Part shown: one piece after another, positions 26,690 to 34,785 of the stretch | Numbering within the stretch: position 1 is the first letter of the stretch | Layout: each line of letters begins with the position of its first letter | Assembly (NCBI GenBank): GCA_016789175.1 | Contig: JAEURK010000390.1 | Span: 1-40,722 of the forward strand | DNA: 40,722 bases | Source: Anaerolineales bacterium | Lineage (GTDB): Bacteria > Chloroflexota > Anaerolineae > Anaerolineales > UBA6663 | Direction: 5' to 3' | Position numbers and translations under genes: made by a program | Notes under the pieces: generated by a model | The model's database searches: none | The model's input: the letters and a program-made list of their open reading frames with translations, nothing else | Told to the model about the DNA's origin: nothing

Positions 26690-27762
26690 CCTCGTCCACC
26701 GGCGGATCGCGCTCGCTCAGCGCCGGCGTCTGGGCTGCCGCCCTGGCGACCGTCTCCGCCGGGCTCCTCCCGATCTTCGCTAAGCAGGCCTATGCGGCCG
26801 GCAGCGCGCCGATCGCAGTGGCAATGTTGCGCACCGTGCTGGCGGCCGGGCTGCTCTGGCTCATTCACCTGCTCTTCTGGCGCAAGTACCTGACGATCTA
26901 TCCGTTCGCCTTCGCGGCTTGCCTGGTGGCCGGCGCGGTCAACGGAATCGGATCGCTGCTGTTCTACGTCGGGCTCGCCCGCGTCGACGCGGCCCTGGCC
27001 CAGCTGCTGTTCACCCTGCACGTGCTCTTCCTGACCATGTTCTCGTGGCTCGACGGTCATCGCTTCTCCTGGCTGACCTGGCTGCGGCTTGGGTTGGGCC
27101 TGATCGCGGTGGCCTTGCTCCAGACCACCGGCTCCGGGACACTGGACTGGACCTCGGCCCTCATGCTGGTGGCGGCCGGCGGGCTGTACGCCCTGCACGT
27201 CTTCATCAATCAACGCACGCTCTACGACGTCCCGTCACCGACCGTAACGCTTTATACGTTGACCGGGATGGCTGCGACGGTCGTCATCGGCTACGTTGCG
27301 GTGGGTCTGCCAGCCATGCCCGGGACGGTCGCTGGCTGGCTTCCCATCGCGCTGCTGACCGTCTTCACCATCGTCCAGCGCCTGACGCTCTTCCTCGGTG
27401 TCAAGGAACTGGGCGGCCCGCAAACCCTCCTGCTCAACCTGGGCGAGGTCTTGATTGCGATCGTGGCCGCCGTCCTATTGCTCGGTGAGCGGTTGACGGC
27501 CGGTCAGTGGGCCGGCGCGGCCGTGCTGGGCCTCTCGGTCTGGCTGATCACGCGCGAGAACCAGTTGGGCGACCTGCCCCGTCCGCGCCCATGGGTTCAG
27601 ATCTTCACCAGCCTTTACCACACACTGACCGGCGGCGCCGAACGTTCCGGCGCCCGGGTGCACGCACCACAGCCGCCGACGGCCAACGGGGCTGCACCCG
27701 GGCCGCACGCCGAGAGTGCGCCAACGCAAGACCCGCCGGTGCCCGAGGTCGAAGCACCGTGA
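26686..27762 (+). CDS. EamA/DMT-family transporter
   Basis: A 358-residue protein with ten membrane helices in two EamA repeats (about residues 12-148 and 157-293), for example SAGLLPIFAKQAYAAGSAPIAVAMLR in repeat 1 and GGPQTLLLNLGEVLIAIVAAVLLLGERL in repeat 2, the typical end of the family. The cytoplasmic tail of about 60 residues is Pro/Ala-rich. DMT transporters export amino acids, purines and other metabolites, often as overflow valves (RhtA exports threonine and homoserine). ATGA overlap with the enzyme-receiver gene implies coupled translation and hints that it moves the enzyme's product or precursor. That link is inference from position only. Confidence 0.88.
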   Translation: MTSSTGGSRSLSAGVWAAALATVSAGLLPIFAKQAYAAGSAPIAVAMLRTVLAAGLLWLIHLLFWRKYLTIYPFAFAACLVAGAVNGIGSLLFYVGLARVDAALAQLLFTLHVLFLTMFSWLDGHRFSWLTWLRLGLGLIAVALLQTTGSGTLDWTSALMLVAAGGLYALHVFINQRTLYDVPSPTVTLYTLTGMAATVVIGYVAVGLPAMPGTVAGWLPIALLTVFTIVQRLTLFLGVKELGGPQTLLLNLGEVLIAIVAAVLLLGERLTAGQWAGAAVLGLSVWLITRENQLGDLPRPRPWVQIFTSLYHTLTGGAERSGARVHAPQPPTANGAAPGPHAESAPTQDPPVPEVEAP

Positions 27763-27822
27763 GCAGCGCGGATGAAGAGCGGGGGACGCCGCTTCGGACA
27801 GGGCGTTCCGTGATCGGGCCTT

Positions 27823-27870
27823 CGCTCCCCCGTGGGAGCGCCGCGCGTGTGCGTTCTCGCGGCCGCACAC
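27823..27870 (+). terminator. paired hairpins after the signalling operon
   Basis: CGCTCCC (27823-27829) pairs with GGGAGCG (27834-27840), loop CCGT. Directly after it GTGTGCG (27847-27853) pairs with CGCACAC (27864-27870). No T-run follows. They lie between the EamA stop and the pyruvate-kinase promoter. Confidence 0.45.
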
Positions 27871-27897
27871 CTCAAGGGGGCCTGAGGATGGAATGGG

Positions 27898-27903
27898 TAT
27901 AAT
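27898..27903 (+). promoter_or_regulatory. -10 box of the pyruvate kinase gene
   Basis: A perfect TATAAT with no clear -35 box. It predicts a leader of about 107 nt containing small stems such as CGATCC/GGATCG just after the start point. Confidence 0.45.
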
Positions 27904-28016
27904 CGCTCGATCCTGACGGATCGAAAGATCCATGCAGGTCCCGAGATCTCTGAACCAGCATCGATTGGCTCCGGGGCGGACTTTGCGCCGTAACCCGGTT
28001 GAGAAAGAAAACCGGC

Positions 28017-29447
28017 ATGCGGTACACCAAGATCGTCTGCACCATCGGCCCGGCCTGTAACACCGACGAGAAGATCGCGGCCTTGATCGAAGCGGGCATG
28101 AACGTCGCGCGGCTTAATTTCTCGCACGGCACGCATGAAGACCATGCCTCCAATATCATCAAACTGCGCCGGGTGGCCAATCGTCTCAACCGCCCGCTCG
28201 CAATTCTGCAGGACCTCCAGGGCCCGAAGATCCGCACCGGGTGGCTGACCGATCACAAGCCGGTCGAACTGGTCGACGGCGCCGAATTCATGATCACCAC
28301 CCGCGACGTGCCCGGTGACGCCCAAACGGTCTCCACGACTTACGAGGGCCTGCCCGGCGACGTCAAACCGGGCAACCGGATCCTGCTCGACGACGGCCTG
28401 CTCGAACTCAAAGTCACGGCCGTCCGCGGCGAGGACGTGCACACCCGGGTCGTGCATGGCGGCATCCTCAAGGAGCATAAAGGCATCAACCTGCCCGGCA
28501 TCCTGGTCAATACGCCCTCGATGACCAAGAAGGACCGCGAGGATCTGGCCTTCGGCATCGCGCAGGGCGTCGACTACGTGGCGCTCAGCTTCGTGCGCCG
28601 CGCCGAGGACGTCGCCATGATCAAGCGCGCCCTGGTCGAGATCGACCCGCACGCCGCCAAGACACCGATCATCGCCAAGCTCGAAAAACCCGCGGCCCTT
28701 GACAACCTGGAGTCGATCGTCGACATGGCCGACGGTGTGATGGTCGCGCGCGGCGACCTGGGCGTCGAGCTCTCACCCCAGCAAGTGCCGACCGCGCAAA
28801 AGCGCATCATCGAGACCGCCAACCGCTTGCGCAAGATCGTGATCACGGCCACCCAGATGCTCGAGTCGATGATCCATAACCCGATCCCGACCAGGGCCGA
28901 GGTCTCGGACGTGGCCAACGCGATCTTCGACGGCACCGACGCCGTCATGCTCTCGGGCGAGACGGCCACCGGCCTGTATCCGGTCGAAGCGGTCAAGATG
29001 ATGGCCGCCATCGCCGAAGAGGCTGAAGCCAACGGCGCCCAATACGCCCGCTGGCACTCGCCGACCGAGATCACGTCCGACGACTCGGTCGCGCTGGCCC
29101 GCGCCGCCCGCGAGCTGGCCCACGACCGCGAGGTGCAGGCCATCGCGGTCTTCACGCTCACCGGCCGTAACGCCCGCGTGCTTTCGAAGACCCGGCCGCA
29201 CGTGCCGATCCTGGCCTTCACGCCGGATCCGGTGACCCATCTGCGCATGAACCTGATCTGGGGCGTCACCCCTTACCTGGTGCCGCACGCCGACAGTGTC
29301 GAGGCCATGCTGGCCCACGTCGAGGCCGCGATGCTGCTCAATTCGCCCGTGCGCCCCGGCCAACAGGTCATCATCATCGCCGGCCTGCCCTCCACCAGGC
29401 TGGTGCCCGCGAATTTCATCCTGCTGCACACCGTGGGGAGGTCGTAG
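28017..29447 (+). CDS. pyk: pyruvate kinase
   Basis: A 476-residue protein, normal length for bacterial pyruvate kinase without the extra PEP-utiliser-like C-terminal domain. It makes pyruvate and ATP from phosphoenolpyruvate and ADP in the last step of glycolysis. Signatures: [10 protein letters not shown] at the start, [12 protein letters not shown], the B-domain from about residue 70, [14 protein letters not shown] with the catalytic Lys, [14 protein letters not shown] and [26 protein letters not shown]. The C-terminal allosteric domain ends at [15 protein letters not shown] 28017 is chosen because the family's first strand begins there; a TTG 18 nt upstream is in frame but adds only MRKKTG. 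It appears monocistronic. Confidence 0.95.
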   Translation: MRYTKIVCTIGPACNTDEKIAALIEAGMNVARLNFSHGTHEDHASNIIKLRRVANRLNRPLAILQDLQGPKIRTGWLTDHKPVELVDGAEFMITTRDVPGDAQTVSTTYEGLPGDVKPGNRILLDDGLLELKVTAVRGEDVHTRVVHGGILKEHKGINLPGILVNTPSMTKKDREDLAFGIAQGVDYVALSFVRRAEDVAMIKRALVEIDPHAAKTPIIAKLEKPAALDNLESIVDMADGVMVARGDLGVELSPQQVPTAQKRIIETANRLRKIVITATQMLESMIHNPIPTRAEVSDVANAIFDGTDAVMLSGETATGLYPVEAVKMMAAIAEEAEANGAQYARWHSPTEITSDDSVALARAARELAHDREVQAIAVFTLTGRNARVLSKTRPHVPILAFTPDPVTHLRMNLIWGVTPYLVPHADSVEAMLAHVEAAMLLNSPVRPGQQVIIIAGLPSTRLVPANFILLHTVGRS

Positions 29448-29455
29448 AGCGAGAA

Positions 29456-29531
29456 GCGAAGGTGGTAGGCGAGGAGCGATAGCGCGTTGTGTTCTATGCG
29501 CCGCTGCTGCGCGGTAGCGTTCGCCCTTCGC
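29456..29531 (+). terminator. possible imperfect hairpin after pyk
   Basis: GCGAAGG (29456-29462) can pair with CCTTCGC (29525-29531), with further partial pairing inside (GGCGA with TCGCC). The loop is long and no T-run follows. A weak call. Confidence 0.25.
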
Positions 29532-29552
29532 AACCCTCAAGACACCCGGACG

Positions 29553-29558
29553 TATAAT
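29553..29558 (+). promoter_or_regulatory. -10 box of the zinc-ribbon operon (apparently leaderless)
   Basis: A perfect TATAAT ends 7 nt before ATG 29566, too close for a Shine-Dalgarno site. The -35 region is weak (TTCGCA at a 20-nt distance). Confidence 0.6.
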
Positions 29559-29565
29559 CGTATCG

Positions 29566-30354
29566 ATGCCCGCTATCGCCACCTGTACCCAGTGCGGCTC
29601 GGAGCTCAATCCTACCCCGGGCCAGCTGTTCGTCACCTGCCGGAGCTGCGGCGCTGCGGTGTATATCGACCGCAGCCAGGTCGTCTTCCACTTCGTGCTC
29701 GAGCCGACGGTCGACGAGGCCCATGCCCGTGGCCTGCTCGCGCGCTGGATGGCCGGCAACGACACGGTCAAGGACCTCGACCGCAAGGCGACGGTTCAAT
29801 CGGGCACGTTTCAGTACTTCCCGCTCTGGTACTTCAAGCGCACGGAGGCCAAAGGCTACGCCGTGATGCTCGAACCGGCCGCGGCCACGTCGATCAGCGA
29901 GCTGCGGCGCTTGCAGCTGCCGGCCGGCGATCTCAAGTCCTACGACACCCACCTCGACGGGCAATCGGTCGAGCCGACCGTGCCACTCGAAGCCGCCCTT
30001 GAATGGGCCGGCCAACAGGGCGTGCCGCGCGAGCGCATCACCGAGGCCGCGCTCGTGCACGTGCCGCTTTACACCTTCAAGTACCTGTTCAATGGTCAGA
30101 GCTACACCACCCTGATCGAGGCCGCGACCGGCAAGGCCATGGCCAACCTGTTCCCGGCCAAGGCGGAGGCCCCGTATCAGGTCGCCGGCGCCATCACGGC
30201 CGTCGTCTTCCTGGTGCTGGCGCTCTTCCCGGTCGCCGGGTTGATGATGAACGAGAGCGCCTTCGGGTTCGCGGTGTTGTTGTGCCTGGGCCTGGGCGCC
30301 GTGGCTGCGGTGCCCCTGTTCATGCTGGCCGCCTGGATCGCGGCGAAAGTATGA
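29566..30354 (+). CDS. zinc-ribbon membrane protein, first of three
   Basis: A 262-residue protein with an N-terminal zinc ribbon (Cys7, Cys10, Cys25, Cys28: TCTQCG...TCRSCG). A soluble middle region contains FQYFPLWYFKR and VPLYTFKYLFNGQSYTTLIEAATG. Two C-terminal membrane helices follow (about 206-226 and 233-258). I do not recognise a named family. The 'F/Y-P-L-W/Y, aromatic strand, Tyr-rich strand, ATG' segment recurs in the second protein of this operon, which shows common ancestry. The cytoplasmic-ribbon-plus-membrane-tail layout suggests an adaptor or sensor at the membrane. The stop overlaps the next start (ATGA). Confidence 0.75.
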   Translation: MPAIATCTQCGSELNPTPGQLFVTCRSCGAAVYIDRSQVVFHFVLEPTVDEAHARGLLARWMAGNDTVKDLDRKATVQSGTFQYFPLWYFKRTEAKGYAVMLEPAAATSISELRRLQLPAGDLKSYDTHLDGQSVEPTVPLEAALEWAGQQGVPRERITEAALVHVPLYTFKYLFNGQSYTTLIEAATGKAMANLFPAKAEAPYQVAGAITAVVFLVLALFPVAGLMMNESAFGFAVLLCLGLGAVAAVPLFMLAAWIAAKV

Positions 30355-31442
30355 CGATGAGCGACGTCCCCGCCCCGCTGCCCGCTGAAGCCCGCGCGCC
30401 GGCCCGCCCGACCACCGGCCTGACCTGCCCCCGCTGCGGCGGCGCGATCGCCGTCCCCGATGGCCAGGCGCTGGTCAAGTGCCCGTACTGCGGCCAGGCC
30501 TCGCTGGTCGATGGCGAACGCGGCGTGCCGCGCTACCAGGTGCCGGCCCGCGTCGATCGGGCCGCCGTTGAGGCCGCGCTCAAGCGCTTCCTCTCGGGGA
30601 ACATGTCGATCGCGTTCGACGCCGGATCGCGCGCGCGCGTGACCGAGGCCTTTATGGTCTCGGTGCCGTTCTGGGCCTCGTGGGGCCGCGTGCTCGGCTG
30701 GGTGTTCGGCCTCAAGCGCGTGCAATCCGGCAAACACACGCGCATGGAGCCGCGCGAGGTCAAAATCACAGAAGACGCCGCCTGGACCGGGCCGGCCTGC
30801 GACATCTCCGAGTTCGGCATCGGCTATATCCCGCTCGACGGCCGGCCGCTCGAGCCCTACAACGACGCCGACCTGCACGCGCGTGGCATGGTCTTCGAGC
30901 CGGTTGGCGCCATCGCGCAGGCACGCGAGGCCGCGGCGGCCTGGTACGCCGGCTATGCGGCTCGCCGGGCTGACGTGACCGAGGTCAACCAATCGATCGT
31001 GCGCCTGATCAACGCCACCTTTGGGCTGGTGTACTACCCGCTCTGGGTGCTGCGCTACGAGTATCGCGGGCGGCTGTATCAACTTGTCATCGACGGCTAT
31101 ACCGGCGACGTGGTCTACGGTCGCGCGCCCGGCAACACGTTGTACCGGGCGGCGGTGCTGGTCGGCGGCATGGCCGTCGGCTCGGTGCTGGGGGTATCGG
31201 TGCCGTGCTCGATCCTGCTGACGCTGGCTAACGCAAGCTCGCGCGACGGGACGGGGGTCCTGGTCTTCGCCGGCGTGGTAGCCCTGGCCGGTTTCGGCTT
31301 GATGGCCGGCGGCTATCGCGCCTTCCGCTACGGCGAGGTCCACGAGTTGCGGCGCTACAAGGCGTCGGTCGAGTCCGCGCCGGGGCTCGATCTCTTCAAG
31401 CTGGCCTCCGAAGGCTTCATTCAGCAACTGCTCAACCGCTAA
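30351..31442 (+). CDS. zinc-ribbon membrane protein, second of three
   Basis: A 363-residue protein starting at ATG 30351 in the ATGA overlap (ATG 30357 is an alternative). A Pro/Ala-rich N-terminus is followed by a zinc ribbon (Cys26, Cys29, Cys44, Cys47: CPRCGG...CPYCG) and a core with SVPFWASWGRVLGW and YYPLWVLRYEYRGRLYQLVIDGYTGDVVYG, homologous in layout to VPLYTFKYLFNGQSYTTLIEAATG of the previous gene. Two C-terminal membrane helices (about 265-290 and 302-322) lead to a short cytoplasmic tail (FKLASEGFIQQLLNR). No enzymatic motif is seen and the function is unknown. Confidence 0.75.
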   Translation: MTMSDVPAPLPAEARAPARPTTGLTCPRCGGAIAVPDGQALVKCPYCGQASLVDGERGVPRYQVPARVDRAAVEAALKRFLSGNMSIAFDAGSRARVTEAFMVSVPFWASWGRVLGWVFGLKRVQSGKHTRMEPREVKITEDAAWTGPACDISEFGIGYIPLDGRPLEPYNDADLHARGMVFEPVGAIAQAREAAAAWYAGYAARRADVTEVNQSIVRLINATFGLVYYPLWVLRYEYRGRLYQLVIDGYTGDVVYGRAPGNTLYRAAVLVGGMAVGSVLGVSVPCSILLTLANASSRDGTGVLVFAGVVALAGFGLMAGGYRAFRYGEVHELRRYKASVESAPGLDLFKLASEGFIQQLLNR

Positions 31443-31451
31443 CGGCCGATC

Positions 31452-31997
31452 ATGCCTGCCCTTATCCCGCTCACCTGTCCCACCTGTCACGCCGGCCTCG
31501 ACGGCGAGTCCGAACAGGTCGTCTTCGTGTGCCCGCAGTGCGCGGCCGGCTGGATGCTCGACGATGCGCCCGGCGCGCCGGTTCGGCTGCGGGCCCTGAC
31601 CATCCGCTACGCGCCCGAGCTGCGCGGGAGCGCCCTCGGCCGACCGTTCTGGGTCGCCGGCGGCCAGGTCCAGGTCGGGCGCCGCGATGTGCACGGTCGG
31701 GGCAGCCAGGAACGCCAGGCAGTCGAGCAGTGGGCGACCCCGCGCCGGTTCTTCGTGCCGGCCTTCAAGTGCGATCTGAACAGCGCCATCGACTTCGGCC
31801 GGCGCCTCTTGAGCGAGGGACCGCGCCCTCCGGCCGGCTCAGCCGCGCCCTTTGTGCCGGCCGTGGTCCCGGCGCGTGATCTACACGGCCTGGCTGAGTT
31901 CGTCATCGTCAGCCTCGAGGCCGAGCGCGGCGACAACCTCAAGACCCTGCGCTTCGCGCTCGAGCTGGGCGAACCTGAGTTGTGGATCCTGCCATAG
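31452..31997 (+). CDS. zinc-ribbon soluble protein, third of three
   Basis: A 181-residue protein 9 nt after the second. An N-terminal ribbon (Cys9, Cys12, Cys27, Cys30: CPTCH...CPQC) is followed by an alpha/beta region without membrane helices (RFFVPAFKCDLNSAIDFGRRLL, then LEAERGDNLKTLRFALELGEPELWILP). The phrase 'FFVPAF' echoes the 'FPLW' segment of its neighbours. It is likely the soluble partner of the two membrane ribbon proteins. I know of no assigned function. The gene ends at a hairpin shared with the convergent permease. Confidence 0.7.
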   Translation: MPALIPLTCPTCHAGLDGESEQVVFVCPQCAAGWMLDDAPGAPVRLRALTIRYAPELRGSALGRPFWVAGGQVQVGRRDVHGRGSQERQAVEQWATPRRFFVPAFKCDLNSAIDFGRRLLSEGPRPPAGSAAPFVPAVVPARDLHGLAEFVIVSLEAERGDNLKTLRFALELGEPELWILP

Positions 31998-32009
31998 ATC
32001 CAAGCGAAT

Positions 32010-32048
32010 CGCGAAGACGCGAAGTCAGCATTTCTTCGCGTCTTCGCG
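32010..32048. terminator. 15-bp palindromic hairpin shared by convergent genes
   Basis: Bases 32010-32024 and 32034-32048 form a perfect 15-bp stem with a 9-nt loop. The arm CGCGAAGACGCGAAG is itself a near-direct repeat (CGCGAAGA/CGCGAAG), typical of dispersed intergenic palindromes. The left arm and loop lie after the zinc-ribbon stop; the right arm encodes the last residues of the leftward permease, whose stop falls in the loop. Confidence 0.6.
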
Positions 32049-34025
32049 GTTTATTTGTGGAGGGTTTGGTCCTGCCGAGCGTCTCGCGCGGATCCAGACC
32101 GTCACGTACAGCAACAGACCGAACATCAGGTAGCTCATCCCACGCACGTCGAAGGCCGAACCGAAAGCGCCGCCGCCCGGCTGGAAACGGCTGAGCGTCT
32201 CTCCCAGCCAGGGGATGACGGCGCGATCGTAGAGCGCGATCAGGCCGGCCCCGACGAGCGCGCCCGGCACGCTGCCGGCCCCGCCCAGCACCACCATCGC
32301 CAGGACCATGGTCGAGACCCGGAAGTCGAGCGACTCCGGGTCGATGGTCGTGAATGTGCTCGCGTAAAGCGCGCCCGCCAGGCCGGCGATGGCCGTGCTG
32401 AGCACAAACGCCAGGGTCTTGAACCGGGTCAGGTCGATGCCGCTGGCCTCGGCCGCGAGCGGATCCTCCGCCAGCGCCAGCCAGGCCCGGCCAACGCGCG
32501 AGCGCAACAACCGCAAGCTGGCGATCACGAGCGCAGCCACCAGCGCGAGCGCGAGCCAGTAGCGCGCCGTCGGTGTGCTGAGCGAGAGCGTCGCCAGTCG
32601 CGGCGCAGCCACCGCCGCAAGGCCGTCGGGACCGGCCAGGAGCACGATCAGGCCGCGCGCGATCTGGCCCAGGGCCAGCGTGACGATCGCCAGATAGTCG
32701 CCGCGCAGCCGAAGCGTCAGCCAGCCGTTCAGCGCGCCGAACAGACCGGCCCCGAGCGCGGCCGCCAGCGCCACGACCGCGAACTCCATCCGCCCGCCCG
32801 AAACGTCCGACAACGTCGCGGCGATGTAGCCGCCCAAACCGAAACAGACCGCGTAGCCGAGGTCCAGCAAACCGGCCATGCCCAGGAGCACGTTCAGGCC
32901 GAGGGCCATCACCATGAAGATCAGGATGCTGGTCAGGCCGACCGTGCCCGCATACCCGAGCCCCCACGGCGCGACCAAGGCCAGCCCCAGCGCCAGCCAG
33001 AGGCCGCGGCGCACCCGCGGCGACAGCTGGGTCGACACGCTGGCCGTGAGCGCGTCGCGATCGGATCCGTCGGCGGGCACGTTCGCGGCACGCAGCACGA
33101 TCAGACCGATCAGCAACGCCTGAACCAGCACGGAGGTCACCGCGGTCGACAGGTAGTAGTCGCTGAAGGCACGCGCCACGCCGATGATCAGGCCCGCGGC
33201 CAGCGCGCCCAGCGGGTTGCCGATGCCGCCCAGTAGGGCCGCTGAAAACGCGATCAGGCCGCTGGCCGCGCCGTACGCGCTATACGGCGCCGTGTAGTAG
33301 GTCGCGTGCAGAAAGGCCGCCAGCCCGGCCAGCGCGCCGCCCAGCACAAAAGCGCGGTTGATCTGCCGGGTCGGATCGATCCCCAGGATCAGCGCCGCCT
33401 CGGCGTTCTCGGCGCAGGCCCGGATCGCGCGGCCCAGACGGGTGCGTCCTAGCAGCCACGTCACGCCGGCCGCCACCCCCACGGCCGCGGTCAGCACGAG
33501 CGCGTCTTTAACCAGGATCGGTGCGCCAAAGAGCGTCAGCAGCGGCGCCGTCGAATACACCTCCGGGATGCTGTCGCGCGGGAACTCCGGGATGCCGGGC
33601 ACGCTGCGATGTTCGCCCGGGATCCAATTCGGCAGCAGGTAACGCCAGACGATGCCGCCCTGATAGAGCATGAACGAGATACCGAGCGTGGCCACCAGCG
33701 GCGCCAGGCGTGACCGGCCACGGAACGGGCGGAAGGCCGCGCGCTCGATCAGGCCGCTCGCGCCCGCCGCCAGCGCGACCGAAACGACCAGGGTGAGCGC
33801 TAACCCACCCGCCAGCTCCAGCGGCCCGCTCTCCGGCCCGAGCGCCAGCACCTTGATCAGCGACGTTGTCACGACCGTGGCCAGCGCAAACAGATCGCCG
33901 TGCGCCAGGTTGAGCGTGCGGACGGTGCTGTAGATCACACTGATGGCGATGGCGTTGAGCGCGATCAGCGCGCCACCGGTCAGTCCGATCGTCAACAGGC
34001 GGGCGAGGATTTCGGGGGTATCCAT
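32025..34025 (-). CDS. fused LivH-LivM branched-chain amino-acid-type ABC permease
   Basis: A 666-residue protein joining two permeases normally encoded separately. The LivH-like half (about 1-300) has AISVIYSTVRTLNLAHGDLFAL, FRPFRGRSRLAPLVATLGIS and RAIRACAENAEAALILGID. The LivM-like half (about 330-645) has GLNVLLGMAGLLDLGYAVCFGLGGYI, LRGDYLAIVTLALGQI, RAWLALAEDPLAAEASGID and TTIDPESLDFRVSTMVLAMVVLGGAGSVPGAL. The system imports branched-chain amino acids, urea or other amides using two ATPases and a periplasmic binding protein; none of these is present nearby. The C-terminal tail after RARR (about 20 residues) runs into a repeat palindrome and may not be conserved. ATG 34025 is 10 nt after the regulator stop, so the two form an operon. 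Confidence 0.92.
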   Translation of the reverse strand: MDTPEILARLLTIGLTGGALIALNAIAISVIYSTVRTLNLAHGDLFALATVVTTSLIKVLALGPESGPLELAGGLALTLVVSVALAAGASGLIERAAFRPFRGRSRLAPLVATLGISFMLYQGGIVWRYLLPNWIPGEHRSVPGIPEFPRDSIPEVYSTAPLLTLFGAPILVKDALVLTAAVGVAAGVTWLLGRTRLGRAIRACAENAEAALILGIDPTRQINRAFVLGGALAGLAAFLHATYYTAPYSAYGAASGLIAFSAALLGGIGNPLGALAAGLIIGVARAFSDYYLSTAVTSVLVQALLIGLIVLRAANVPADGSDRDALTASVSTQLSPRVRRGLWLALGLALVAPWGLGYAGTVGLTSILIFMVMALGLNVLLGMAGLLDLGYAVCFGLGGYIAATLSDVSGGRMEFAVVALAAALGAGLFGALNGWLTLRLRGDYLAIVTLALGQIARGLIVLLAGPDGLAAVAAPRLATLSLSTPTARYWLALALVAALVIASLRLLRSRVGRAWLALAEDPLAAEASGIDLTRFKTLAFVLSTAIAGLAGALYASTFTTIDPESLDFRVSTMVLAMVVLGGAGSVPGALVGAGLIALYDRAVIPWLGETLSRFQPGGGAFGSAFDVRGMSYLMFGLLLYVTVWIRARRSAGPNPPQINREDAKKC

Positions 34026-34035
34026 GGGGCCGGCG

Positions 34036-34671
34036 TCAGCCAGCGGTCGTCCGACTGCGGGCGGTCTTGCGCTGATAGTAGCGCCGGGCCTTATCCAGGC
34101 TGCCACAGTCCTCCATCGCGCACCAGCGTCGGCTGTGGTTCTTGGTTGTGTCGAGGAAGAGCCAGCCGCAGCCGCGCGGATCCTGGCATTGGCCAACGCG
34201 TTCCAGTTCCGGTCCGGTGAGCAGCGGGACGACGGCGAGCAGGACACGCCAGAGGACGACGTGGAAGGAGCCAGCGGGCACCCTCCGCGTGTACGTGTTT
34301 CCCTGACGTCGCAGCTCCGCATGCGCGCCGGCCCGGGCCAATGCCTGCCCGACGCAGCGATCATCCGCCGGTTTTGGCGGCCGACCGCCAGCCTGGGCCG
34401 CCAGCAGCCGATGCAGCGCATCGCGGGTGGCGATAGCGACGCGCCGGGCCGCTTCAGCCCGGGCGGGCTCACGAGTCGCTCGTCGGCGCAGCGCAACCGC
34501 CTCGGCCCTCGTCAACACGCCGGCCTGGCGGGCCCAGTCGATCAGGCGACCATAGCCTGTCAAGAGCTCGGTGTAGACGGGGCGCCGTCGCCAGTGGACC
34601 GTGTTGCAGAAATCCAAGGCGACGTGGCCACCCCGGAACTTGAAGACCGCCGGGTACGACTTCTCAGGCAC
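34036..34671 (-). CDS. CGNR zinc-finger (ABATE-domain) regulator-like protein
   Basis: A 211-residue protein starting at GTG 34671. The N-terminal ABATE-like region opens KFRGGHVALDFCNTVHWR, as is typical. The C-terminus is the CGNR zinc finger: CQDPRGCGWLFLDTTKNHSRRWCAMEDCGSLDKARRYYQRK. Ligands Cys-Cys-Cys-Cys are present, but the name-giving Cys-Gly-Asn-Arg is Cys-Gly-Ser-Leu. The family is predicted to bind DNA as stress-induced transcription regulators. Position directly upstream of the permease suggests local control. A TAAAAT -10 box ends 6-7 nt before the GTG, and a 29-bp inverted repeat lies just upstream. Confidence 0.85.
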   Translation of the reverse strand: MPEKSYPAVFKFRGGHVALDFCNTVHWRRRPVYTELLTGYGRLIDWARQAGVLTRAEAVALRRRATREPARAEAARRVAIATRDALHRLLAAQAGGRPPKPADDRCVGQALARAGAHAELRRQGNTYTRRVPAGSFHVVLWRVLLAVVPLLTGPELERVGQCQDPRGCGWLFLDTTKNHSRRWCAMEDCGSLDKARRYYQRKTARSRTTAG

Positions 34672-34678
34672 GGTCCCA

Positions 34679-34684
34679 TTTTAC
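34679..34684 (-). promoter_or_regulatory. -10 box of the regulator-permease operon (apparently leaderless)
   Basis: On the minus strand TAAAAT (34684-34679) is followed by 7 nt and the GTG start at 34671. The -35 region is poor (CTATCA at 17 nt). Confidence 0.4.
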
Positions 34685-34722
34685 CTTCTATATCGTTTTT
34701 GATAGTAATAACATCAAGTAAG

Positions 34723-34785
34723 ACCTCGAAACAAATCGTCCGTGCAACGGGTTGTCCCCGTTGCACGGACGATTTGTTTCGAGGT
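34723..34785. repeat. perfect 29-bp inverted repeat with 5-nt loop
   Basis: Bases 34723-34751 and 34757-34785 are exact reverse complements over 29 bp around TTGTC. The arms read ACCTCGAAACAAATCGTCCG then TGCAACGGG, with no internal symmetry. The element lies upstream of two divergently read genes (CGNR regulator leftwards, PDZ-kinase rightwards), so it is not an ordinary terminator for either. No flanking direct repeat was found by eye. Confidence 0.9.

Noticed and set aside
27999-28016. TTG 27999 as the pyruvate kinase start
   Set aside because: Family homology begins at the ATG 18 nt downstream; the extra MRKKTG is not expected.
30003-30350. Upstream extension of the second zinc-ribbon gene back to 30003
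   Set aside because: The extension lies wholly inside the first zinc-ribbon gene in another frame. The ATGA overlap at 30351 gives the natural start.
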